Below are positions 1 to 8,747 of a stretch of 64,000 nt of DNA, piece by piece (position 1 is the stretch's first letter; each line of letters opens with the position of its first letter). Under the pieces are notes generated by a model. It did no database searches. It worked only from the letters and a program-made list of their open reading frames with translations, and was not told the DNA's origin. The translations under genes and the position numbers were made by a program. Source of the stretch: Bog-105 sp965277855 (GTDB lineage Bacteria; Acidobacteriota; Terriglobia; Bryobacterales; Bryobacteraceae); contig OZ255847.1 of NCBI GenBank assembly GCA_965277855.1, positions 5,270,001 through 5,334,000 of the forward strand. Direction: 5' to 3'.

Positions 1-1875
1 GGCAAGAATTACTCCACCCCTCTTGGTGTTCCGGGATTGAACGGCTCGGACATCCGGGATAGCGGCTTTCCCAACATCGAATTCAGCGGCAGCGATTACT
101 ATCCGGAGACCGGCGTTCCTAACTGGATGCCTGCCTTCCGTACCGACGAAACCTACACCACCAGCCAGTCGCTAGCCTGGACAAAAGGTTCACACGAACT
201 TCGCTTCGGCTTCGATCTGGTTCGTCACCATTTAAATCACTGGCAGCCGGAACTTAGCAACGGCGGGGCACGCGGTTATTTCGACTTCAACGGCTCGATC
301 ACCACTCTCAACGACGGTTCGGGTAATGCGACAGCCGCTCCTAACCAGTTCAACGCCTACGCGCAATTCCTGCTCGGTCTCTCCGACAACACGCAAAAAG
401 GGGAACAGTACATTCTCATGACTGGCCGCGAGTGGCAGTTTGGGTGGTATGTGCAGGATCGCTGGCAGGTCTCGAAGAAACTGACGGTATCGCTCGGCCT
501 GCGCTACGAACTCTATCCGCTCATGACTCGCGCCGCGGGCAAAGGCATCGAAAGCTACGATCCCACCACCAACGATGTCCTGTTGGGCGGCCGCGGCAAC
601 ACTCCCGAAAACGCCGACGTTACGGTGAGTCACAAACTCTTCGCACCTCGCGTGGGCTTGGCCTACCGGCTGAATGACAAAACAGTGATCCGGGCCGGCT
701 ACGGCTTGAATTACGATCCGATTCCGTTCTCACGGCCTCTGCGCGGCTTCTATCCGCTTACGATCAACAACAACTACAACCAAATCAATAGCTTTTCCGT
801 CGCCAACATTGGAACCTCGGCGAGCGTTGTACCCAGCACTCTAGCTAACGGAATCCCGCCTGTGGTCGGCCCCGATCTGTCTACCGGTGTCGTCCCACTC
901 GATCCTACAGCCAGCGAACGCGCCCCGCTGGCCGGCAGTGAAATTCATCGCGGGTACGTGCAGTCTTACAACTTCACCATCGAGCGCCAGCTTCCCGGGG
1001 CTGTTGTCATGTCCGCCGCATACGTCGGGCAACATTCGGTACATCTTTTGGCAGACCGCGATATTAATTCCGGCTTTCCCAACTCGGGAACAGCTCTTCT
1101 TCCGCAGGCATCTATCGGACGCACAACCGCCACTAACCTGTGGGATGGTTATCTGAGTTCCGAATACAGTTCTCTGCAGATTGCGGCAAACCGCCAGTTC
1201 TCGAACGGCCTCATGCTCAAAGGCGCCTATACCTGGTCGCATGCCATTGACTACACGGATGACGATGGCTGGGCCAGTACGAATTGGAACTGGGGCCCGG
1301 TCTTTCAGCGCAATCGCGCGTCCGCCGGCTTTGATCGCCGCCACGTCTTCCAACTCGGCTGGGTCTACGAGCTTCCTTTTGGCCCCGGTAAGAAGTTCAT
1401 CAATAGCGGCATCGCCTCCAAAATCGCGGGTGGCTGGCAATTCAGCGGTATTGAATCCTGCTACACCGGCAATCCTTTCACCATCACGGCCGACGGAACT
1501 TCTTTGAACGCACCGAACAACTTGCAGACCGCCAATCAAACAACGGCTACTGTCCCGTTACTCGGCGGTGTAGGGCCGGGCGCTTACTACTACAATCCGA
1601 GTTCCTTTGCGCCAGTGACGGCCGTGGGTCAATTCGGCAACACGGGTCGGAACACGCTCGTCGGACCTGGCACGTGGAACACCGATGTGAGTATCAGCCG
1701 CGTCTTCGCAATTCGTGAGAGTCTGAAGTTCGAGTTCCGCACGGAGTTCTACAATCTGCCGAATACATCGCACTTCAACCAACCGGACACTTCCGTAACG
1801 GACTCGGCCTTCATGCAAATCACCAGCTCCTATGGAGAGCGCAACATTCGCTTTGCCGGTCGCTTCAGCTGGTAA
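1..1875 (+). CDS. TonB-dependent receptor, Oar-like, 3' part only
   Basis: This is the C-terminal part of an outer-membrane beta-barrel receptor of the acidobacterial Oar-like (carboxypeptidase-regulatory/TonB) type, which would import ligands using TonB energy. The reading frame is open from base 1, so the start, signal peptide, N-terminal regulatory domain and plug lie outside the window. The visible 624 codons show alternating aromatic/polar beta-strands (for example YVQDRWQVSKKLTVSLGLRYE and FAPRVGLAYRLNDKTVIRAGYG), Gly/Asn-rich loops, and a final strand ending in Phe-Ser-Trp, the aromatic C-terminus usual for barrels assembled by the Bam machinery. A TPR gene follows after 26 bases on the same strand. 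The ligand cannot be told from sequence; related proteins often sit beside glycan-degradation genes. Family call is firm, substrate unknown. Confidence 0.9.
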   Translation, partial: GKNYSTPLGVPGLNGSDIRDSGFPNIEFSGSDYYPETGVPNWMPAFRTDETYTTSQSLAWTKGSHELRFGFDLVRHHLNHWQPELSNGGARGYFDFNGSITTLNDGSGNATAAPNQFNAYAQFLLGLSDNTQKGEQYILMTGREWQFGWYVQDRWQVSKKLTVSLGLRYELYPLMTRAAGKGIESYDPTTNDVLLGGRGNTPENADVTVSHKLFAPRVGLAYRLNDKTVIRAGYGLNYDPIPFSRPLRGFYPLTINNNYNQINSFSVANIGTSASVVPSTLANGIPPVVGPDLSTGVVPLDPTASERAPLAGSEIHRGYVQSYNFTIERQLPGAVVMSAAYVGQHSVHLLADRDINSGFPNSGTALLPQASIGRTTATNLWDGYLSSEYSSLQIAANRQFSNGLMLKGAYTWSHAIDYTDDDGWASTNWNWGPVFQRNRASAGFDRRHVFQLGWVYELPFGPGKKFINSGIASKIAGGWQFSGIESCYTGNPFTITADGTSLNAPNNLQTANQTTATVPLLGGVGPGAYYYNPSSFAPVTAVGQFGNTGRNTLVGPGTWNTDVSISRVFAIRESLKFEFRTEFYNLPNTSHFNQPDTSVTDSAFMQITSSYGERNIRFAGRFSW

Positions 1876-1901
1876 AACAGTAGGGTAGGCATCAGCCTGC
1901 C

Positions 1902-3374
1902 ATGCTCTTTCTGCTCTTTCTATCCGCGCTTGCGGCGGCCCAAACCGACTTGGCCGCCGCGTCACACCAGGCCAAAGAACTCATGGCCGCCGGCCGCTAC
2001 GACGAAGCGGTTCCTATCTATCAAAAGCTAGTGGCCGCTGTACCTGACAATCCGGGGCTCATACTCAATCTTGGCCTAGCGGAAGAGATGGGCGGCCATC
2101 CCGCTCAAGCCATTCCACACTTCCAGACCGTTCTCCGCGCGCAACCTGATAATGTCCCCGCGCTCACGTCGCTTGGCACGTCGGCCCTGCAAACCAATCA
2201 ACCCCGCCTGGCCATCCCGCCGCTCGAAAAGCTTCTTACACTGCAGCCGGAGGATGCGAACGCGCGCGGCATGCTCGCGGGCGCGTATCTTACGTTGGAC
2301 CGGCCCGAGGAAGCGGCTAACCAATACCGCAAAATCACGGATGTCGATGCCACTGATCCGAAAGCCTGGTATGGTCTCGGCAAGGCCTACGAAGCTTCGG
2401 CCGCGCGCGCTTTCGACCAGCTTGCCAAAGCCGCGCCGCAATCGGCTTACGTTGCCGCCCTGCTTGCCGACTCGCGTTATCAGCGCAAACAGTATCGCAG
2501 CGCCTTCTTCTTCTATCACCAGGCGCAAAGCAAGCTGCCCGATTTGCCGGGTCTGCATATTGGTCTCTCCCATGTCTACGGAAGCACCGGGCACGCAGAT
2601 TGGGCTGCGACTGAACGCGCCGCCGAACAGAAACTTCCGCCTTCGAACTGCTCCGTCCCAACCGCCGAATGCCATTTCTTAAAAGGTGACTTCCTGGCCG
2701 CCGCCAAGTCTCCCGGCGCGAAACCCGAAACGCTTTTCTGGACCACGCGCGCCTATAATCAACTCGCGGTGAATGCCTTCGATCGTCTTGGTCATCTCCC
2801 CGAATCCGTCGAGATTCATGCTCTCAAAGCGCAAATCCTGCACGGTCACGCGCAGGACGCAGAGGCCGTTGCGGAATGGCGCAAAGCCCTCGCGCTTGCG
2901 CCTGACAACCCGCGTCTTGAAACCGAACTGGCCAGCTCGCTGGTTCAAGCGCGCAACTACGACCAAGCCATTCCTTTATTAACTAAGCTGCACTCACACG
3001 AGCCCAATGCACCCGACTTGAACTTCCTGCTCGGCGAAAGTTACTGGCGCACTCAGCAGCCGGAAAAAGCGGTACCCTTTCTCACTGCCGCTTTACAAGC
3101 CGACCCACAACTCCTGCCGGCTCATGCCGCCTTGGGGATGGTCTATGCCACGCTGAATCAGAACGCACAAGCCGTCCCGCATCTCGTCAAAGCCGTTACC
3201 CTAGACGACGATGGAAGCCTGCATTATAGCCTCGCCCGGGCTTATCAGGCCAGCGGCAATACCGCCCAAGCTACGAAAGCGATGGCCGAATACCAGCAGA
3301 TAAAAAAGAAAAATCAGCAGGTCGATGACGAACTGGCCCAGCAGTCCGCCATCGTCCCACCGCCTGTCCGCTGA
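1902..3374 (+). CDS. secreted tetratricopeptide-repeat protein
   Basis: A 490-residue protein made almost wholly of TPR helical pairs after an N-terminal signal peptide (about residues 1-14, ending AAAQ). Repeats are clear at residues 20-150 (for example YDEAVPIYQKLVAAVPDN and PAQAIPHFQTVLRAQPDN), become weaker in the middle, and are clear again at about 310-475. The last stretch is Lys/Gln-rich. Such proteins act as periplasmic or surface scaffolds for protein-protein contacts; no catalytic motif is visible. It lies 26 bases after the TonB receptor gene on the same strand, so co-transcription is likely, a pairing I recall as common in Acidobacteriota. It ends 7 bases from the convergent next gene. 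The ATG at 1902 is chosen because the signal peptide starts there. Partner unknown. Confidence 0.85.
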   Translation: MLFLLFLSALAAAQTDLAAASHQAKELMAAGRYDEAVPIYQKLVAAVPDNPGLILNLGLAEEMGGHPAQAIPHFQTVLRAQPDNVPALTSLGTSALQTNQPRLAIPPLEKLLTLQPEDANARGMLAGAYLTLDRPEEAANQYRKITDVDATDPKAWYGLGKAYEASAARAFDQLAKAAPQSAYVAALLADSRYQRKQYRSAFFFYHQAQSKLPDLPGLHIGLSHVYGSTGHADWAATERAAEQKLPPSNCSVPTAECHFLKGDFLAAAKSPGAKPETLFWTTRAYNQLAVNAFDRLGHLPESVEIHALKAQILHGHAQDAEAVAEWRKALALAPDNPRLETELASSLVQARNYDQAIPLLTKLHSHEPNAPDLNFLLGESYWRTQQPEKAVPFLTAALQADPQLLPAHAALGMVYATLNQNAQAVPHLVKAVTLDDDGSLHYSLARAYQASGNTAQATKAMAEYQQIKKKNQQVDDELAQQSAIVPPPVR

Positions 3375-3381
3375 TCTTGCG

Positions 3382-5784
3382 TTATCTGATAATCACCGGC
3401 GTGCACGCTCCGCCCCGGCCGAAGACCACGTAACGCGCGTCCGTCTGGGTACCGCTTCCAGGAGCCGGGATCGCATTGAGCCCGTATCCGAAAGCATCGA
3501 AAAACGCTCCGTACAGATTCGGTGTCGGGTCCTGCCGGATCGTCACGTAATCTCCATAACGAGTCGTGCCCACGCTGCTATTGGTCGTCGTGTAGACCGT
3601 GTAGTCTCCCCAGAATCCCACCACGTGATTTTCATAGTTCCCGTTGCCGCCATACTCCAGCGACAATCCGACTTCCCCGGTGCAAGCGTTCGTTGCCAGC
3701 GCCGGATACACAAAAGCGTAACCGTTATTCCAGATCTGCACCTGCTGGTTCACATTGAAGTTGTTGTTCCGATCGAGCGTCACCATCTCCACATGCGGCT
3801 GCTGGAAATTACCGTCGGTACCCGCGCTCCACGCAAACCAGAGCTGGTTGGCCGAGCGGGTCGCGCCAATCACCGAGTTCGCCGGAAAGCCGCTCAGCTT
3901 GTTCATCCAGTCCTGACCATCGGGACTCAGCGAAGTCAGCGTCGCATTCGACCAGCTCGACACTGTAACATCCCGCCAGTAATACGTGTTGCTGCCTTCC
4001 GCCCAGGAAAATACCCGCAGGTCGCTGTTGCCGTTGTGGCCTGCCCAGAAAATCTCGTCCTGCGTATTCTGGCTGAGATGGCTGCCCCAGGCTACATTGC
4101 TGTCCGATTGGTTCGTGTAGTCGATGCTGATCGTGCCGCCCGCTTGAATGCCGGTTAACGCAATACGCGCCACCTGCAGTCCGCCACTACAACTCGGCGA
4201 GCATGCTGCATCCCAGCTGATGTAAAGCGAGTTGTTGCCTACCGACAAATCCGGATAATCGAAAGCCGAGCCGGTTGTGCCAAAGACCGAGGGTGTCAGA
4301 TTCCAGTAGGTCCACGAAGTGCCGCCGCTGTTTACAATATCCGCCGGACTGGCCATGGCGAGCCGGTAGCCGGTGCCTTGCAGCAGCCATATGAAACGGT
4401 CGATACTCGGCACATACTGCACCACCTGGTCGCAGCAATAGCCAACCGCATCATTCGGAAAGACAGTCGTTGGATCGATCTGATTAAACGTGGTTCCGCC
4501 GTCGGTTGAATAAGCAGCGGTCCAATTGGTTGTGACGAAAATGACGCTGCCGCTGTTCGCTCCACTGGGTTCGGCACAGGACGCCGACGCCACGCCGCTG
4601 CACGAAAGACCGGCAGAGTTGATACCCAATCCGTTATTCGCGTTGAACGTAATCGCAGGCGGCTGCTGCTGCGGTTGCGCAAGTCGCAGCTGTGCTGTGG
4701 CGGCGAGTGCCGCCGGGATTGACGCCGTGCCCGACGGAGTCGGTGTTCCCGGGACAAACGGCCCGGTCGGAACCGTCGGTCCCGTCTCGTTCGCATCGAT
4801 GGCCAAATTGATGGGTTGCGCTGGATACGGTGCGCCGGTCACGAAGTTTGGACCAACCGCGGTCGTCTGGCTGAAACCCACACCGGGACTGGCCACGGGA
4901 ATAATCACGAAGCGGTTCAGCGAAAGGCCGGCCGTGACGCCGCCCACCTGGTAGGTGCCGGTAACGGTCATCAGGTAAGGAGTGCTTTGACTCAATCCGG
5001 TAGCATCGAAATTGGCCTGGAAAATTGCCCGGCCGCCTGCTGCCACGGTCCCGAGTAAAACGGGGAATGTAGTCGGGCTCGCGAGTATGCCGGATTGCAG
5101 CGTCACGCTGTTTACGGTTACGTTCGTCGCGTCCAGGCTGCCGCCGTTTCTGATGGGAAGAGAAACCATCAGGTTGGAGCCCAGGGCTGCTATCCCTGGT
5201 TGATCGGTCACAAACTGGACAGCCGAAACCTGTGCCTTCACGAGTGAAGGGGCAGTCACGGCGACCGCCAAAAGCGGAAGCAGCACTTTCGTTCTCTTTC
5301 GCCTGAGCATGAACCCGAGAATCGATGCGCCGGCCAGCAGCAAGGTGATGGAACCTGGTTCGGGCGTCGGCACTGTCACGCTGACGGTTTGCGGCGCGCT
5401 GATATCCCCTGTCGCCGCCTGCAGAATCACGCCCGCTGCATACGTGCCCGGTGGCGTGCCGGCGGACAGACTAAAGGTAAACAGATCGACGAAGGATGAA
5501 GTTGACCCATCGGGAATGCTGAATGCCGTCAAGCCAAGAAGCTGGCTTACCGTTACGTTCGTCGCATCATAACCGGAGAAGCTCAGAAACAGATCGGTCG
5601 CGCCGAGCGGAGATCCGACATTGTTGGTGATGTCCCCGCCAAACGTGACCACCGAGCCAGGGCGGGCGATTCGGTTCGGGGTAGCGACCGAGAAATCCAG
5701 CGTGTCCGCATTTGACAACACCGGGAAGAGTGGCAATGCTACCGCGAGTATCAGCGGATAGCTGAAAGCAAGAGACAGTTTCAT
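3382..5784 (-). CDS. two-part secreted protein with internal PEP-CTERM signal and BNR-like C-terminal region
   Basis: An 800-codon frame that looks like two secreted proteins joined in frame. Part one has a signal peptide (residues 1-26), a beta-sandwich-like domain (27-138) and a typical PEP-CTERM sorting signal at 141-164 (Pro-Glu-Pro, hydrophobic helix, then Arg-Arg-Lys-Arg). Directly after this, residues 167-184 form a second signal-peptide-like hydrophobic core ending in Val-Lys-Ala before Gln185. Next come another beta-sandwich-like unit (190-290) and a long region with BNR/sialidase-like character (YSTDGGTTF near 425). An in-frame ATG at 5308-5310 (Met159) could start the second part alone. 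The first start has a good ribosome site (AAGGAG) just upstream. Function unknown; no catalytic residues assigned. It could be a real fusion, a lost stop codon, or two overlapping translation products. Confidence 0.75.
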   Translation of the reverse strand: MKLSLAFSYPLILAVALPLFPVLSNADTLDFSVATPNRIARPGSVVTFGGDITNNVGSPLGATDLFLSFSGYDATNVTVSQLLGLTAFSIPDGSTSSFVDLFTFSLSAGTPPGTYAAGVILQAATGDISAPQTVSVTVPTPEPGSITLLLAGASILGFMLRRKRTKVLLPLLAVAVTAPSLVKAQVSAVQFVTDQPGIAALGSNLMVSLPIRNGGSLDATNVTVNSVTLQSGILASPTTFPVLLGTVAAGGRAIFQANFDATGLSQSTPYLMTVTGTYQVGGVTAGLSLNRFVIIPVASPGVGFSQTTAVGPNFVTGAPYPAQPINLAIDANETGPTVPTGPFVPGTPTPSGTASIPAALAATAQLRLAQPQQQPPAITFNANNGLGINSAGLSCSGVASASCAEPSGANSGSVIFVTTNWTAAYSTDGGTTFNQIDPTTVFPNDAVGYCCDQVVQYVPSIDRFIWLLQGTGYRLAMASPADIVNSGGTSWTYWNLTPSVFGTTGSAFDYPDLSVGNNSLYISWDAACSPSCSGGLQVARIALTGIQAGGTISIDYTNQSDSNVAWGSHLSQNTQDEIFWAGHNGNSDLRVFSWAEGSNTYYWRDVTVSSWSNATLTSLSPDGQDWMNKLSGFPANSVIGATRSANQLWFAWSAGTDGNFQQPHVEMVTLDRNNNFNVNQQVQIWNNGYAFVYPALATNACTGEVGLSLEYGGNGNYENHVVGFWGDYTVYTTTNSSVGTTRYGDYVTIRQDPTPNLYGAFFDAFGYGLNAIPAPGSGTQTDARYVVFGRGGACTPVIIR

Positions 5785-6132
5785 ATAAGCTCCTTGAGTT
5801 CAGAGACGGCCAAGATGACCGGTTTTCATACAGGAGGGGTCTGCGGACGCGTAGTCGTTGGGACTGGACTACGCTGTTCGCAAAGAATTGCAGAGGCGAG
5901 CGTTCGCGGAGTTAGCGCGTTCGCCTGGTCGTTCTCGTTTAGTGGGGCTCTGAAGGCTGCCCATTCGCCGTTTTTGGTGACTTGGTAAAAGACTCTTATA
6001 GCACTGCAACTCTGCGACCATTAAGAGATCTGCCCGCATCTCATTCACGCAAATGGAGCAGCCAGGATCCGGTTGTTATCTCTCCGAGTCCAAATTCCGT
6101 TAGACAGAAACTTTTGGATAGCCCGAATCTGC
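5785..6132. other. intergenic region upstream of the PEP-CTERM gene
   Basis: 348 bases without a convincing gene. It should hold the promoter and leader of the minus-strand gene that starts at 5784, since the AAGGAG ribosome site is at its right-hand edge next to that start. An imperfect inverted repeat is visible at 5895-5925 (8-base arms with one G-U-type mismatch, 15-base loop), which could be an operator or a weak terminator. The short frames here show no family features and look like chance frames. I could not pick out a convincing -35/-10 pair. Confidence 0.4.
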
Positions 6133-7746
6133 TTATTTGCGCGCCGCGTTTTCTTCCGTAACCGAAATCACTCGATCGACGGCTACATTCCGCACGGTCT
6201 GCACGCCACCGGAAGGCCAGAAGATCTTCATCTCCGCAATGCGGTCGGTCTTGCCCAAGCCAAAATGCACAGCATCCAAAGTGGACGAAGCATAACTCAC
6301 CGCGCTCGTCATCTCGTTCCGCTGATTGCCAATCTGTATGCGCGCTCCGATCCCATCGCGGTTCGACCGCACGCCCTGGAGTTTGACTTGCAGCCAGTGA
6401 TTTCCATCTGCGCTCACGTTGTGCCACAACTCGACCGCCCCTTCAAGCGACGACACTACCACGTCTATCTTTCCATCGCCATCGAAGTCGGCATACGCGC
6501 TGCCGCGATGCGCCTTGGCTTCCGTCAATCCCGCGGCTTGGGACACATCCTCAAATTTCCCGTTGGCTGTATTGACGAGCACGCTGTCCGGCTCCTTGTA
6601 CACCGCCGATTCGAACAGTTCCACGCGGTCGTTCACGTGCGAGTTCGCCGTGAATAAGTCCTTCCAACCGTCGTTATTGAAATCGAAGAGTCCCGTGCCC
6701 CAGCCGCTGTGCCGTACGGTCAGTCCGCCCACGTGGCTCGCATAGGTCGCGTCGCTGAAGTTGCCCTTGCCGAGATTTCGGAACAGCGGAAATGTTTCTC
6801 CGGCGAGCGCTGTGACCGCGATATCGGGTAGTCCATCGTTGTCGTAATCCCGAAAATCCGCGCCCATGCTCGCCACTGCTTTCCCGTCTTCGCGCAGTGC
6901 TACTCCGGCCAGTAAGCCCACTTCTTCAAACGTGCCATCGCCGCGATTGTGGAACAGAAAATTCGGCATGTTGTCGTTCGTAACGAATACGTCGGGATGC
7001 CCGTCGCCATCGTAATCGGCAAAAGCCACGCTCATGCCGCGCCCGGCAAATTGCGCAATGCCGGCTTTCACGGAGACGTCTTCAAACGTGCCGTCTCCGC
7101 GATTACGGTATAGCGTACTCGCGAGCCCCTGAAAATACTTCGGATGGCAGTAGATCCGAACGTCCTTCGAGCGGTCGCCACAATAGCGCGGATCGTTTAC
7201 CGACCATTTCGCGTAGTGCACGACCCAGAGATCCAACTTTCCATCGCCATCGTAATCAAACCATCCCGCCGCTACCGCCCATTCGCCGCTTTTGATGCCG
7301 GCGCGGGCCGTGACATCTGCAAATTTCCCGTTCCCAAGATTGCGATAAAGAATGTTGCGGTCGACTCCAGCGACGAACAGATCCGGCTTGCCGTCATTAT
7401 CGAAATCTGCGACGGCAGCACCCATGGAGTAGCCCTGGCCCGCTACCCCAGCCATCTCGGTGACATCGCGGAAGTGCATCCCTCCTTCGTTGTGATACAA
7501 GCGGTTCCAGTACTTCGGTGCGGTTTTCGAAAACGATGGCAGGTCCGCGCCGTTGGTGAAGAAAATATCGGGCCGTCCGTCGCCGTCATAGTCAAATACA
7601 GCGAGTCCGCCGGCCATTGTTTCGATCATCCGTTTTTCTGGCGTCGGGCAATTGTGCAGCACAAAATCGATGCCGCTTTGCGGCGCGACATCCACAAAAC
7701 GGATGGGTGCAAGCGCCAGCAGGATCGAAACAAACGAAAGTGTCAC
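6133..7746 (-). CDS. CRTAC1-family FG-GAP / ASPIC-UnbV repeat protein
   Basis: A secreted 537-residue beta-propeller protein. After a short signal peptide (about residues 1-14) there are seven calcium-loop FG-GAP/VCBS repeats with the D-x-D-x-D-G pattern (for example FDYDGDGRPDIFF, ADFDNDGKPDLFV, ADYDGDGHPDVFV). The C-terminus is an ASPIC/UnbV-type domain (about 450-530) with the family patterns SNRDGIGARI, VHFGLGK and IFWPSGGVQ. Family members are extracytoplasmic and probably bind glycans or proteins; their true activity is not established. It is the last gene of a minus-strand run and starts with GTG, which overlaps the stop of the apbE gene by four bases (GTGA), so translational coupling is likely. 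Role inferred only from context: an extracytoplasmic partner in a flavin/cytochrome operon. Confidence 0.85.
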   Translation of the reverse strand: MTLSFVSILLALAPIRFVDVAPQSGIDFVLHNCPTPEKRMIETMAGGLAVFDYDGDGRPDIFFTNGADLPSFSKTAPKYWNRLYHNEGGMHFRDVTEMAGVAGQGYSMGAAVADFDNDGKPDLFVAGVDRNILYRNLGNGKFADVTARAGIKSGEWAVAAGWFDYDGDGKLDLWVVHYAKWSVNDPRYCGDRSKDVRIYCHPKYFQGLASTLYRNRGDGTFEDVSVKAGIAQFAGRGMSVAFADYDGDGHPDVFVTNDNMPNFLFHNRGDGTFEEVGLLAGVALREDGKAVASMGADFRDYDNDGLPDIAVTALAGETFPLFRNLGKGNFSDATYASHVGGLTVRHSGWGTGLFDFNNDGWKDLFTANSHVNDRVELFESAVYKEPDSVLVNTANGKFEDVSQAAGLTEAKAHRGSAYADFDGDGKIDVVVSSLEGAVELWHNVSADGNHWLQVKLQGVRSNRDGIGARIQIGNQRNEMTSAVSYASSTLDAVHFGLGKTDRIAEMKIFWPSGGVQTVRNVAVDRVISVTEENAARK

Positions 7747-8747
7747 TTCGACTCGATGACTCGTTCTTGCCCATTTACTTCGGCCACGATGAGGACCGAA
7801 GCGTCCCGGTGCTTTTCGATAAATTCTATGCCGCGCTGCACGCCCAGCAAGCTGACCGCAGTCGAGAAACTATCGGCATCGATTCCGTGCCGAGCCGTTA
7901 CGCTGGCGGTAATTTCGCGGGTTAAGCCGAACCCGCTCAATGGATTGATGATGTGGGAATAGCGTACGCCGCCGGCATCGAGATGCTGTTCTGAGGGACC
8001 GGATGTCGAGACAGCCTTGTTCGCCAGCAGGAGGACTTTCGTGAAAGGCGCCCGCGCCTGATCCAGCGAATCGATGCCCACCCTCCAACCTGTCTCGCCA
8101 GGAGGCGCATCGCTGAACGCCAGGTCGCCGCTGGCCGCCACCAGCGCGCTCTTGATGCCGCACTGCGCCAGGGTGAGCAAGGCTTGGTCCGCGGCATCCC
8201 CTTTAGCAATCGCGCCTACATCCAGTTGCATGCCAGACCGTTCGAACTCCAGCGTATGTTTCGCCGTATCGAGATGTAATTTCCGATACCCGCAACGCGC
8301 ACGGGCTGCCTGCAGTATTTCGGCGTCGGGAATGCGCTGGTTCTTGCGCGCCTCGCGCCAGAGATGAGTTAACGGGCCGACTGTGATATCGAAGGCACCC
8401 TGCGTCTCTTCTGCCAGCGCCTGCGCCCGTGCGACTACCCGGAACAAATCGTCGCTCACGGGAACCGGGCGGTGCACGGCCATTTGCGAAATCCGGTCCA
8501 ATTCGCTCTGCGGTTTGTAGTCGGAAAGCGTGTTATCCAAGGCCGTAATGCGGGCAAATGCAGACCGGAAAGCGCTCTGCGCTTGAGCCTCGTCACTCGC
8601 ATAGAGCTTGATTCGAAACAGCGTGCCCATATGCGGCTCGACAGCTTCGAAAGGATGGAGCGATTGCGCCCCCAGAGGAGCGGCGACGACAAGGAGGACC
8701 AAGTAGTAAAAGCGGAAAGAGGAAATAAATGACCTACTGCTCGTCAT
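7743..8747 (-). CDS. apbE: FAD:protein FMN transferase (ApbE)
   Basis: A 334-residue exported ApbE-family enzyme, which transfers FMN from FAD onto a Thr/Ser of target proteins such as NqrB/C and RnfD/G, outside the cytoplasmic membrane. A signal peptide covers about residues 1-28 (hydrophobic, ending GAQ). Family landmarks are present: HMGTLFRIKLYA (39-50), GAFDITVGPL (117-126), LDVGAIAKG (175-183) in the FAD pocket, ALVAASGDLAF (201-211), YSHIINPLSG (263-272) and the metal/catalytic segment DADSFSTAVSLLG (290-302). It overlaps both neighbours: by 14 bases with the upstream cytochrome/SUMF1 gene and by four with the downstream CRTAC1 gene, so the three form an operon. No canonical flavin-acceptor protein is seen in this operon, so its substrate may be elsewhere. 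Assignment firm. Confidence 0.93.
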   Translation of the reverse strand: MTSSRSFISSFRFYYLVLLVVAAPLGAQSLHPFEAVEPHMGTLFRIKLYASDEAQAQSAFRSAFARITALDNTLSDYKPQSELDRISQMAVHRPVPVSDDLFRVVARAQALAEETQGAFDITVGPLTHLWREARKNQRIPDAEILQAARARCGYRKLHLDTAKHTLEFERSGMQLDVGAIAKGDAADQALLTLAQCGIKSALVAASGDLAFSDAPPGETGWRVGIDSLDQARAPFTKVLLLANKAVSTSGPSEQHLDAGGVRYSHIINPLSGFGLTREITASVTARHGIDADSFSTAVSLLGVQRGIEFIEKHRDASVLIVAEVNGQERVIESK

